From: Antarcticimicrobium sp033791545
GTDB taxonomy: Bacteria > Pseudomonadota > Alphaproteobacteria > Rhodobacterales > Rhodobacteraceae
Length of the DNA stretch: 64,000 nt
Direction: 5' to 3'
Assembly: GCA_033791545.1 (NCBI GenBank)
Contig: JASJGL010000152.1
Location: forward strand, 1 to 64,000
The notes under the pieces: generated by a model
Databases searched by the model: none
Told to the model about the DNA's origin: nothing
What the model saw: only the letters and a program-made list of their open reading frames with translations
Part shown: positions 24,508-31,980 of the stretch, one piece after another
Position numbering within the stretch: position 1 is the first letter of the stretch
How the letters are laid out: each line of letters starts with the position of its first letter
Translations under genes and position numbers: made by a program

Positions 24508-25401
24508 CTAGTCCACGGCATCCGGGACGTGCACACGCAGCCGCTTGATTCGGCGCGGATCGGCGTCGATCACCTCGAACTCGGCGCCATCGGGATGCAC
24601 CACAACCTCGCCGCGGGTCGGAACCCGGCCCGAGAGCATGAACACCAGCCCCCCCAAGGTGTCGATTTCTTCTTCGTCCACGTCCTCATGGCTGGTCAGG
24701 GAGCGCCCGAGTTCGGCCTCGAACTCGTCCAGCGGGGCACGGGCCTGGGCGATATAGACGCCCGGCTTTTCCTTGACCCAAAGCTGATCTCCGTCGGTGT
24801 CATGCTCGTCTTCGATCTCGCCCACCACCTGTTCGATCAGATCCTCGATGGTCAAAAGCCCGTCGACGCCGCCATATTCGTCGATCACCAGTGCCATGTG
24901 CCGCCGCTCGGTCTGCATCTTGGTCAGCAGCACCCCGATCGGCATCGACGGCGGGACGAAGAGCAGCGGCCGCAACATCGTGGTGATATCGAAATCAGCC
25001 TCGTGCTCGCCGTTGAACCCGTGCGTCAGCGCCAGATCCTTGAGGTGAACAAAGCCCAGCGGCGTGTCCAGCGTGCCGTCATAGACCGGGATTCGCGTCA
25101 TCCCGCTTTCGCGAAAGACATCGACAAGTTCGTCCATCCCGATAGTGCTGGGCACCGCCACGATCTCGGCAGTGGGAATCGCCACATCCTCGACCCGCAA
25201 GCGGCGCAGGTTGATCATGCCGCGGGGCTGCAACGCCGCCGCCGAATAGCCGTTGGCCGGGGTTGGAACAGAGTCCTCGCTCGGGGTGAATGCGTCGAAG
25301 ATGCGGCCAAGGAATCCGGTCTTTTCTTCGGTCGCGGGGGGGGGGTTCTCTGGCTGCGCGCGATGCGCCGCGTTAGAACTATCGTCTGTGTCGTCGCCCA
25401 T
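24508..25401 (-). CDS. CBS-domain protein of the CorC/TlyC (hemolysin-like) family
   Basis: Cytoplasmic protein of 297 residues. After a disordered N-terminus come a paired CBS domain (about 80-205; motifs TRIPVYDGTLDTPLGFVHLKDL and MALVIDEYGGVDGLLTIEDL in outline) and a C-terminal CorC/HlyC domain ending FEVIDADPRRIKRLRVHVP. Relatives have been tied to magnesium and cobalt efflux, and the hemolysin label is historical. It lies between ybeY and lnt, its usual place, with a nine-base gap to lnt. Confidence 0.9.
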   Translation of the reverse strand: MGDDTDDSSNAAHRAQPENPPPATEEKTGFLGRIFDAFTPSEDSVPTPANGYSAAALQPRGMINLRRLRVEDVAIPTAEIVAVPSTIGMDELVDVFRESGMTRIPVYDGTLDTPLGFVHLKDLALTHGFNGEHEADFDITTMLRPLLFVPPSMPIGVLLTKMQTERRHMALVIDEYGGVDGLLTIEDLIEQVVGEIEDEHDTDGDQLWVKEKPGVYIAQARAPLDEFEAELGRSLTSHEDVDEEEIDTLGGLVFMLSGRVPTRGEVVVHPDGAEFEVIDADPRRIKRLRVHVPDAVD

Positions 25402-25435
25402 TTATCCTATCCGAAAGGGGCCGTTCTGGCCCGAC

Positions 25436-25936
25436 TTACCCCCTATATGGGTCATCGAGTCCCAAACTGCCAAGTATTTCGACCTCGAGCCGCTCCATCA
25501 CCGTGGCATCCGGGTCACGGATGTGGTCATAGCCCAAAAGATGCAGCAGCCCGTGCACGATCAGATGGGTGGCATGATCGGCCAGCGGCTTGCCCTGCTC
25601 CTCGGCCTCGCGGGCGCAGGTGCCATAGGCAATGGCGATATCCCCCAGCGCGATGTCACCACTGAAATCCGGGGCCGGTGCCGCCGGCGTGGCACCGGCC
25701 TCCTCGGGGGCAAGATCCTCGGCCGGCCAGCTCAACACGTTGGTAGGCTGCGGTTTGCCGCGAAAATCGGCATTGAGCACGGCGATACGATCGTCATCGC
25801 AGGCCAGCAGCGCAATCTCGCAGGCCTCCGGGTCCAGCCGCAGATGTGCAAGCGTCGCGTCACAGGCGCGACTGGCCAGCCGGTGCAGATCCAGCGCCTG
25901 CCAGGCGGGGTCTTCTATGGTGAGATCAACAGTCAT
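25436..25936 (-). CDS. ybeY: Endoribonuclease YbeY (16S rRNA maturation)
   Basis: Zinc endoribonuclease needed for 16S rRNA 3'-end maturation and ribosome quality control. About 166 residues. The family signature is complete: HLIVHGLLHLLGYDH, with three zinc His residues. LNADFRGKPQPTNVLSWP is also typical. The start is uncertain: ATGs at 25936 (MTVDLTIEDP) and 25948 both fit, and neither has a strong Shine-Dalgarno. It follows phoH after about 110 bases. Confidence 0.95.
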   Translation of the reverse strand: MTVDLTIEDPAWQALDLHRLASRACDATLAHLRLDPEACEIALLACDDDRIAVLNADFRGKPQPTNVLSWPAEDLAPEEAGATPAAPAPDFSGDIALGDIAIAYGTCAREAEEQGKPLADHATHLIVHGLLHLLGYDHIRDPDATVMERLEVEILGSLGLDDPYRG

Positions 25937-26047
25937 GGCGCGGGTCATAGGCCAGGGCGAGAGAGGGGGCCAGCCCCCTCCTTGGCCTGCGGCCAATTCA
26001 CCCCCGGAGTATTTCCACCAAGAAGAAGCGCGTAACAGGATCTGGTG

Positions 26048-27049
26048 TCAGACGTCGGCCTCATAAGCCTCGATGATGGCGGCGACCAGCGGATGGCGCA
26101 CCACGTCCTTGGAAGTGAAATAGCTGAAGCTGATGGCGGGCACCGTTGTCAGCAGCCGCTCTGCATCGGCCAGCCCTGAGGGCATGCCACGCGGCAGGTC
26201 CACCTGAGTGCGGTCGCCGGTGATTACCATGCGGCTGCCCTCGCCCAACCGGGTCAGGAACATCTTCATCTGCATGGTGGTGGCGTTCTGCGCTTCGTCC
26301 AGCACGACATAGGCATTGGCAAGCGTGCGCCCGCGCATGAAGGCCAGCGGCGCGATCTCGATCCGCTTTTCCTCCATCAACTTGGCCAATTGCTTGCCAG
26401 GGAGAAAATCGCTCAGCGCATCATAGAGCGGCTGCATGTAGGGATCGACCTTTTCCTTCATGTCGCCGGGCAGGTAGCCAAGCTTTTCGCCCGCTTCCAC
26501 CGCCGGACGGCTGAGGATGATCTTGTCCACATGGCCGCCGATGAACATGCTGACCCCGACCGCCACGGCGAGATAGGTCTTACCGGTGCCGGCCGGGCCG
26601 ATGCCAAAGGCCAATTCATGTTCGAACAGCGCCTGCACATAGGCTTTCTGCGCCTCGGTGCGGGGTTCGACCAGTTTCTTGCGGGTCTTGATCTCGATCG
26701 GGCCGCGCTTGAACATCTCAAGCTGGTCACCGGTCGGCGCGTCGTCCTCGACGCGGCCCATGCGCAATTCGCGGTCAATATCGCCGGATTCGACAGCGCG
26801 GCCCGCTTCAAGCCGATGGTAGAGGGCGGTGAGCACCTCGACCGCCTGGGCTTGCGCTGCCGCCTCGCCGATGATGGCAAGCTGGTTGCCCCGGCGCAGG
26901 ATCTGGACCGAGAGCTTACGCTCGATCTCGGCCAGATTGCGGTCGAATTCGCCGCACAGGTCGATCAGCAGACGATTGTCAGAAAATTCGAGCGGCACCT
27001 CGCGTGGTGCGCTTTCGGCTTGCGGTGGGGTCAGGGCGCTGATGGCCAA
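26048..27049 (-). CDS. PhoH family ATPase
   Basis: Cytoplasmic P-loop ATPase of 333 residues (PhoH-like/YbeZ), a partner of YbeY in RNA metabolism. Motifs: an N-terminal KH-like segment, Walker A in GPAGTGKTYLAVAVG, and Walker B in AYVVLDEAQNAT. The start is a TTG at 27049 with AAGGAG seven bases upstream; no ATG fits. A terminator and two envelope-protein genes separate it from miaB, which it often follows directly in related genomes. Confidence 0.95.
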   Translation of the reverse strand: MAISALTPPQAESAPREVPLEFSDNRLLIDLCGEFDRNLAEIERKLSVQILRRGNQLAIIGEAAAQAQAVEVLTALYHRLEAGRAVESGDIDRELRMGRVEDDAPTGDQLEMFKRGPIEIKTRKKLVEPRTEAQKAYVQALFEHELAFGIGPAGTGKTYLAVAVGVSMFIGGHVDKIILSRPAVEAGEKLGYLPGDMKEKVDPYMQPLYDALSDFLPGKQLAKLMEEKRIEIAPLAFMRGRTLANAYVVLDEAQNATTMQMKMFLTRLGEGSRMVITGDRTQVDLPRGMPSGLADAERLLTTVPAISFSYFTSKDVVRHPLVAAIIEAYEADV

Positions 27050-27140
27050 TCCGCTCTCCTTGTCTCAAACGGTAGCACAAGCCTGCCAACATCGGTCGCA
27101 CCGCGCAAGCGAAACGGCGCATTTTTCACCGATTTGAAAC

Positions 27141-27172
27141 AAAAAACGGCCGCCCCGGGATGGGACGGCCGC
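27141..27172 (-). terminator. Intrinsic terminator between the lipoprotein gene and phoH
   Basis: On the minus strand GCGGCCGTCCC, a short loop and GGGGCGGCCG form a stem that runs into TTTTTTG. It lies 20 bases after the lipoprotein stop and separates that gene from phoH. Confidence 0.85.
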
Positions 27173-27191
27173 AAGAATGATCGCAGCTCGA

Positions 27192-27488
27192 TCAGATCGC
27201 GTCGACGACCTTGCTGCCTTTCTTGAACGGCCCGGTGGCCACGCCCGGAGGGGCAGCGCCGGAACAGACCGGTTTGCCGTATTGGTCCATCCGTTCTGAC
27301 AGGTATCCTTCGACCCCGTCATCAATGATCCAGTGATCGCAACCGTTGGGATCAACCCAGATGCCGGCCTTGAGTTGGCTCAGATCCTTGGTGTCGAAAA
27401 TGTTGCGGTCGCGGGTCTTGTCGGTTGCTTCGCAGGCGGAGAGCGTACCGACAGCAGCGAGCAGTGCGATGGCCTTGACGATTTTCAT
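27192..27488 (-). CDS. Small lipoprotein sharing a domain with the upstream OmpA-like protein
   Basis: 98 residues from the ATG at 27488, with GAGGAAA upstream. The signal peptide ends in a lipobox, GTLSAC, so the protein should be lipid-anchored with the Cys at about residue 19. The mature part contains IWVDPNGCDHWIIDDG, then EGYLS and GKPVC. The same pattern occurs in the next gene upstream. The two Cys residues may form a disulfide. I do not recognise a named family or function. It starts a few bases after the OmpA-like gene begins its last codons, so the two are almost certainly co-transcribed. Confidence 0.75.
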   Translation of the reverse strand: MKIVKAIALLAAVGTLSACEATDKTRDRNIFDTKDLSQLKAGIWVDPNGCDHWIIDDGVEGYLSERMDQYGKPVCSGAAPPGVATGPFKKGSKVVDAI

Positions 27489-27499
27489 GGTCTTTTTCC

Positions 27500-28078
27500 T
27501 CACTGCACACAGATGATTTCGACGCGACGGTTCTGCGCCATGTTGGCAGCGCTGGTATTGGGCACCCGCGGATTGCGTTCGCCATAGCCGCGCACATCCA
27601 CCACGTTGGACCCAATACTGCGGGCCACGCGGGCCACCGAATTGGCCCGGTTGCGTGACAGGCGCATGTTATAAGCGTCGGATGCGCGGCTGTCGGTGTG
27701 GCCGGTAATGATATAGCCGCGTGCGCCGGTACTGCGGAAGAAGTCACGCAGACGCTGCTGCCCGGCGGCGCTGATCGCGTATTTGTCAGTGGCAAAGAAC
27801 TGGTCCGCCGGCATCGTGCCGCACAGGTTGCCCCGGCGGCAGACCGGGGTGCCGTCGCGGCGCACATGCGGAGACATATAGCCCTCGGCGCCGTCATCCA
27901 TGACCCAGTGTTCGCACCCATCCGGGTCAACCCAGATGGTCGGGACATAGCGTTCGCCGATCACCGTTCTGGTCCCGGCCTGCGCCATCGTTGCGAATGC
28001 GATGGCAAGCGCAATCGCTGCGGTCAGCGCGGTTATCGCGCGCCGGACCCTCAAATCAATCACCTTTGATGTAGTCAC
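27500..28078 (-). CDS. OmpA-family envelope protein with N-terminal WVDPxGCxHW domain
   Basis: 192 residues. A signal peptide (to about MAQA) is followed by a 40-residue cysteine-containing region, IWVDPDGCEHWVMDDG then EGYMS and GTPVC, and a C-terminal OmpA domain that binds peptidoglycan. The OmpA signature is GHTDSRASDAYNMRLSRNRA. The start is a GTG at 28078 with GGGGGA upstream, inside an 11-base direct repeat. It may tether the outer membrane or a surface structure to the wall. It lies between miaB and phoH, a slot usually empty in this conserved operon. Confidence 0.82.
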   Translation of the reverse strand: MTTSKVIDLRVRRAITALTAAIALAIAFATMAQAGTRTVIGERYVPTIWVDPDGCEHWVMDDGAEGYMSPHVRRDGTPVCRRGNLCGTMPADQFFATDKYAISAAGQQRLRDFFRSTGARGYIITGHTDSRASDAYNMRLSRNRANSVARVARSIGSNVVDVRGYGERNPRVPNTSAANMAQNRRVEIICVQ

Positions 28079-28084
28079 CTTTGA
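28058..28084 (-). repeat. 11-base direct repeat spanning the OmpA-like gene start
   Basis: ATCAAAGGTGA occurs twice on the minus strand, 15 bases apart, so each copy carries an AAAGGTGA with an in-frame GTG. The first GTG has the better upstream GGGGGA. The repeat may give two alternative starts five residues apart. Confidence 0.5.
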
Positions 28085-28291
28085 TCCCCCGAAAATGGCG
28101 CCACCCCTGAACGATTGGGGTGGGCTTCGCCGTTATTGCGCTAAGGTTAGGAAATTAAGTGATATTTGTGAAGCAAAATCCACCATGCATTGCAGCACTT
28201 TTGGCGACACGCGCCAAGGGGCCCGGAAAATTGTTTCCCGAACAGCAAATATCAAGCAACATCAGGGTGTATTGTTCGCGGGAGGCGCAGC

Positions 28292-29617
28292 TTAGCCGAG
28301 GATTTCCCCGGCCAGAGAGTTCGTGCCGGAACTGACGATTCTGACCCGACGCAGATCGCCCGGGACGACGTTGGCATCCTGCACATGCACCGCATGCATA
28401 TAGTCGGATTTCCCCACCATCTGGCCCGGCTCACGCCCCGGCCGTTCAAACAGCACGCCGACATCGCGGCCCACCATGGCATTCTGCAACGCCCGCTGTT
28501 GGTGGGTCAGCAACGTCTGCAAGCGCAGCAGGCGATCAGATTTTTCCGCCTCGCTCACCTGGGCGCGCTCGGCGGCGGGGGTTCCGGGGCGGGTGGAGTA
28601 TTTGAACGAAAACGCCGAGCCATATTCCACCGCCTCGACCAGCGCCAAGGTGTCCTGAAAGTCCTGTTCGGTTTCTTCGGGAAAGCCGACGATGAAATCG
28701 CCCGATAGATGCATATCGGGTCGCGCCGCGCGCAGCCGCTCGATCAGGCGCAGATATTGCTCGGCGGTGTGGGACCGGTTCATCCGTTTCAGAATGCGGT
28801 CGCTGCCCGATTGCACCGGCAGATGCAGATAGGGCATCAGCTTGGGGCAGCTCACATGCGCCTCGATCAGGTCATCGGACATGTCGTTGGGGTGACTGGT
28901 GGTAAAGCGGATCCGCTCCAGCCCGTCGACGTCGTTCAGCGCCCAGATCAGCCGCGCCAGCGACCAATCCGCGCCATCGGAGCCGGTGCCGTGATAGGCA
29001 TTGACGTTCTGACCCAACAGCGTGATCTCGCGCACGCCACGCTCGACCAGATCGCGGGCCTCGGTCAGGATCCGCTCGACCGGGCGCGAAACCTCGGACC
29101 CACGGGTATAGGGCACCACGCAAAAGGCGCAGAACTTGTCGCAGCCTTCCTGCACGGTCAGAAAGGCGGCTGGCCCGCGTTTCGCCTTGGGGCGCGCCGC
29201 CAGCTTTTCGAACTTGTCCTCTTCGGGGAAATCGGTATCGAGCGCCGTTTCACCCAACCGCGTCTTTGCTTCCAGCTCGGGCAGCCGGTGATAGCTTTGC
29301 GGACCGACCACCAGATCGACCAGCGGCTGACGGCGTATGATTTCCGCGCCCTCGGCCTGCGCGACACAGCCGGCGACACCGATCTTGAGGTTCGGATTTG
29401 CCTCCTTCAGCCCGCGCAGCCGCCCCAGCTCGGAATAGACCTTTTCGGCGGCCTTTTCCCGGATATGGCAGGTATTGAGCAGAATCATGTCGGCATCGTC
29501 CTGCGATGTCGTCTCGACATAGCCTTGACCGCCCAGCGCCTCGGCCATGCGTTCGCTGTCATAGACGTTCATCTGACAGCCGTAGGTCTTGATAAAGAGC
29601 TTCTTGGGCACGGTCAT
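28292..29617 (-). CDS. miaB: tRNA-2-methylthio-N6-dimethylallyladenosine synthase
   Basis: Radical-SAM methylthiotransferase that adds the ms2 group to i6A37 of tRNA. About 441 residues from the ATG at 29617 (MTVPKKLFIKTYGCQMN). The N-terminal MTTase domain holds the auxiliary cluster cysteines in TYGCQMN, NTCHIR and VAGCVAQ. The radical-SAM cluster is CDKFCAFCVVPYTRG, and a C-terminal TRAM domain follows. The frame extends to 29740 without support. It heads the phoH/ybeY/lnt region but is separated from phoH by two envelope genes. Confidence 0.97.
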   Translation of the reverse strand: MTVPKKLFIKTYGCQMNVYDSERMAEALGGQGYVETTSQDDADMILLNTCHIREKAAEKVYSELGRLRGLKEANPNLKIGVAGCVAQAEGAEIIRRQPLVDLVVGPQSYHRLPELEAKTRLGETALDTDFPEEDKFEKLAARPKAKRGPAAFLTVQEGCDKFCAFCVVPYTRGSEVSRPVERILTEARDLVERGVREITLLGQNVNAYHGTGSDGADWSLARLIWALNDVDGLERIRFTTSHPNDMSDDLIEAHVSCPKLMPYLHLPVQSGSDRILKRMNRSHTAEQYLRLIERLRAARPDMHLSGDFIVGFPEETEQDFQDTLALVEAVEYGSAFSFKYSTRPGTPAAERAQVSEAEKSDRLLRLQTLLTHQQRALQNAMVGRDVGVLFERPGREPGQMVGKSDYMHAVHVQDANVVPGDLRRVRIVSSGTNSLAGEILG

Positions 29618-29738
29618 AGGGTCTGCTTTCCCGGCTTTGGCAACGAGCGCCGGACATAGGGCTTTGCCCGGTGGCTTGCAATGCCAGCCCGAATACCTGA
29701 CTTTGCACCCAAACGCCAGCAAGGCGGCAGGCAGGGTC

Positions 29739-30605
29739 ATGCACTACACATCGCTGCAAGAGTTTCTCAAGTCCGGACAGAGCGCGCTGGCCAAAGGGCC
29801 GGTGGCGCTGATCTTTGCCGAGGACGAAGTCGAACTGGGCACGACCCTGCGCCATCACCTGCAATGCGGCTTCGCGGCGGTGGTCGCGCTGATGCCCCCG
29901 GCGTTCGAGCTGCCGGGCGATCTGGCCGATCAGGTGCATCGGGTCGGATTCGATTGCAGCCAGCCCGAACGGGTCTTTGAGGCCGTGAACGCGGTGATCG
30001 ACGCCGCGCCGGGGATCTGGCTCTATTACGGGTATAACGCCGAATACCTGTTCTACCCGTTCTGTGAAACGCGCAGCATCGGCGAGATGCTGGCCTTTCA
30101 TACCGAGGAACGGCGCGATGCCATGCTGTCCTATGTGATCGACCTGTACGCCGACGATCTGTGGGCCTGTCCCGATGCCGTCTCTCTGGATCGGGCGCAT
30201 CTGGACCGGTCGGGGTATTACGCGCTGGCGCGCAATGATCCGGAAACCGGCCACCCGCGCGAAAGGCAACTCGATTTCTTTGGCGGGCTGCGCTGGCGCT
30301 ATGAGGAACATATCCCCCGCACCAGCCGCAAGATCGACCGGATCGCGCTGTTCCGCAGCAAACCGGGGTTGCGGCTGCGGTCTGATCACACCTTTGCGGA
30401 TCAGGAATACAACACCTATGCCTGCCCGTGGCACCACAACCTGACCGCCGCGATCTGTTCGTTCCGCACCGCCAAGGCGTTGAAATCGAATCCCGGATCG
30501 ACCTTTGAGATCGAGAGTTTCCGCTGGCACAACTCGATCCCGTTTGAGTGGCATTCGCGCCAATTGATGGATCTTGGCCTGATGGAGCCCGGCCAGTGGT
30601 TCTGA
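29739..30605 (+). CDS. Conserved-looking protein of unknown function, possibly glycosyltransferase-like
   Basis: 288 residues from the ATG at 29739, with GGCAGG upstream; no signal peptide or membrane segment. The protein is rich in aromatic residues and acidic pairs, for example WLYYGYNAEYLFYPF, VIDLYADDLWACPD, and YACPWHHNLTAAI. The spacing of DxD-like and aromatic residues reminds me of family 2-type glycosyltransferases that work on cell-surface polymers, but no motif is decisive. Downstream is the nuclease/ATPase pair after 133 bases, and miaB diverges upstream. Confidence 0.6.
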   Translation: MHYTSLQEFLKSGQSALAKGPVALIFAEDEVELGTTLRHHLQCGFAAVVALMPPAFELPGDLADQVHRVGFDCSQPERVFEAVNAVIDAAPGIWLYYGYNAEYLFYPFCETRSIGEMLAFHTEERRDAMLSYVIDLYADDLWACPDAVSLDRAHLDRSGYYALARNDPETGHPRERQLDFFGGLRWRYEEHIPRTSRKIDRIALFRSKPGLRLRSDHTFADQEYNTYACPWHHNLTAAICSFRTAKALKSNPGSTFEIESFRWHNSIPFEWHSRQLMDLGLMEPGQWF

Positions 30606-30738
30606 TGTGTGGCTTGGCGTTTCGGCCGCACTAGGTTTTCAATATCGCAGATGGTCATGTTCGGGGGCGACAGGGTTTCAGCCTCCAAGTTGCATCTTGA
30701 GACCCGCGTGCATTCGCGCCACTCTCGCACAAAAAGGT

Positions 30739-31980
30739 ATGCCGTTGATCCGCCTATTGCACACTGCCGATATTCATCTCGATTCTCCGTTGCGATCGCT
30801 TGCGCTGCGAAATGAGGATTTGCGCACCACGGTAGAGGCCGCCACACGCGCCGCGTTTTCCCGTCTGATCGACTTTGCCGTGGCGGAACAGGTGACCGCC
30901 CTGCTGATCGCGGGCGACCTGTTTGACGGCAAACAGCGCAGTGCTCGCACGGCGGCATTTCTGACCGGGCAATTGGACCGGCTCCGCGCGGCGGAAATCC
31001 GGGTGTTCTATATCAAGGGCAACCACGACGCCGAGAACCCGATCACGGGCTCGCTTGACCTGCCCGACAACGTTCACGTGTTCGATGCGCGCGGCGGCAA
31101 GGTGCAGCTGTCGGAAGATCTTTGGATTCACGGGGTCAGCTTTGCCGATCGCCATGCCCCGGAGAGCCTTTTGCCGCGCTTTTCCGAGCCGGTCACGGGT
31201 GCGGTGAACATTGCCATGCTCCACACCTCGCTCGCCGGGGCGGCCGGCCATGACATCTACGCGCCCTGTGGCATTGCCGATCTTGTCGGGATGGGGTTCG
31301 ATTATTGGGCCCTTGGCCATATCCACAAGCGGCAGGTCCATTCAGAATCGCCCTGGATCGTCATGCCCGGCATGCCGCAGGGCCGTGATATCGGCGAGGC
31401 AGGGCCGAAATCCGCCAGCCTGCTGACGATTGAAAACGGCGCGATCACGGTCGAGGAGGTTCCGACCTCGGTCGTGGACTTTACCCAGACCTCGCTGGAC
31501 GTCACCGAGGCCGACAGCGACGATGCCCTCCGCAGCCTGTTGCGGGCGCATCTGGAGACCGTTTGCGCCGAGATCACAGCCCAGACCGCCGTTCTGCGCC
31601 TGACGCTTACGGGCCAGTCCCCACGCTATTGGCAGATCCTGCGCGATCGGGACGTCTGGCAAGAACAGATCGCCGATCTCGCACAGATGGCAGGAAGGCT
31701 CTGGATCGACAAGCTGGTGTTCGATCTGGCAGCGCCAGAGGCCCGCCCCGGCACGGTCAGCGCGACAGATGAGCTGTCGAGCACCATGCTCGACATCGCC
31801 AGCGAGAGCGGTTTCAACGCCGTCGCGCGCGCCGAGATTGATACCGTGTTGCAAGACCTGCCTGCAGCCCTGCGCGCCCGTCTCATCCCCGATGAGGCGG
31901 CCGCCGAGGCGCTGACGCATCAGCTGGCCCAATCGGGGGCCTATCGCGTTCTGGCACGGATGAAGGGGGCGGAAAGCTGA
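30739..31980 (+). CDS. DNA repair metallophosphoesterase, SbcD/YhaO-like
   Basis: 413 residues with a calcineurin-like phosphoesterase domain in the first 260. The five metal-binding motifs are clear: TADIHLDS, GDLFDG, KGNHDAENP, HTS and GHIHKRQ. Homologues (SbcD/Mre11, and closer in layout YhaO) are DNA nucleases working with an SMC-like ATPase. The C-terminal 150 residues would bind the partner. The ATG at 30739 follows AAAAAGG. Its TGA overlaps the ATG of the next gene by one base, so the two subunits are made together. Confidence 0.9.
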   Translation: MPLIRLLHTADIHLDSPLRSLALRNEDLRTTVEAATRAAFSRLIDFAVAEQVTALLIAGDLFDGKQRSARTAAFLTGQLDRLRAAEIRVFYIKGNHDAENPITGSLDLPDNVHVFDARGGKVQLSEDLWIHGVSFADRHAPESLLPRFSEPVTGAVNIAMLHTSLAGAAGHDIYAPCGIADLVGMGFDYWALGHIHKRQVHSESPWIVMPGMPQGRDIGEAGPKSASLLTIENGAITVEEVPTSVVDFTQTSLDVTEADSDDALRSLLRAHLETVCAEITAQTAVLRLTLTGQSPRYWQILRDRDVWQEQIADLAQMAGRLWIDKLVFDLAAPEARPGTVSATDELSSTMLDIASESGFNAVARAEIDTVLQDLPAALRARLIPDEAAAEALTHQLAQSGAYRVLARMKGAES

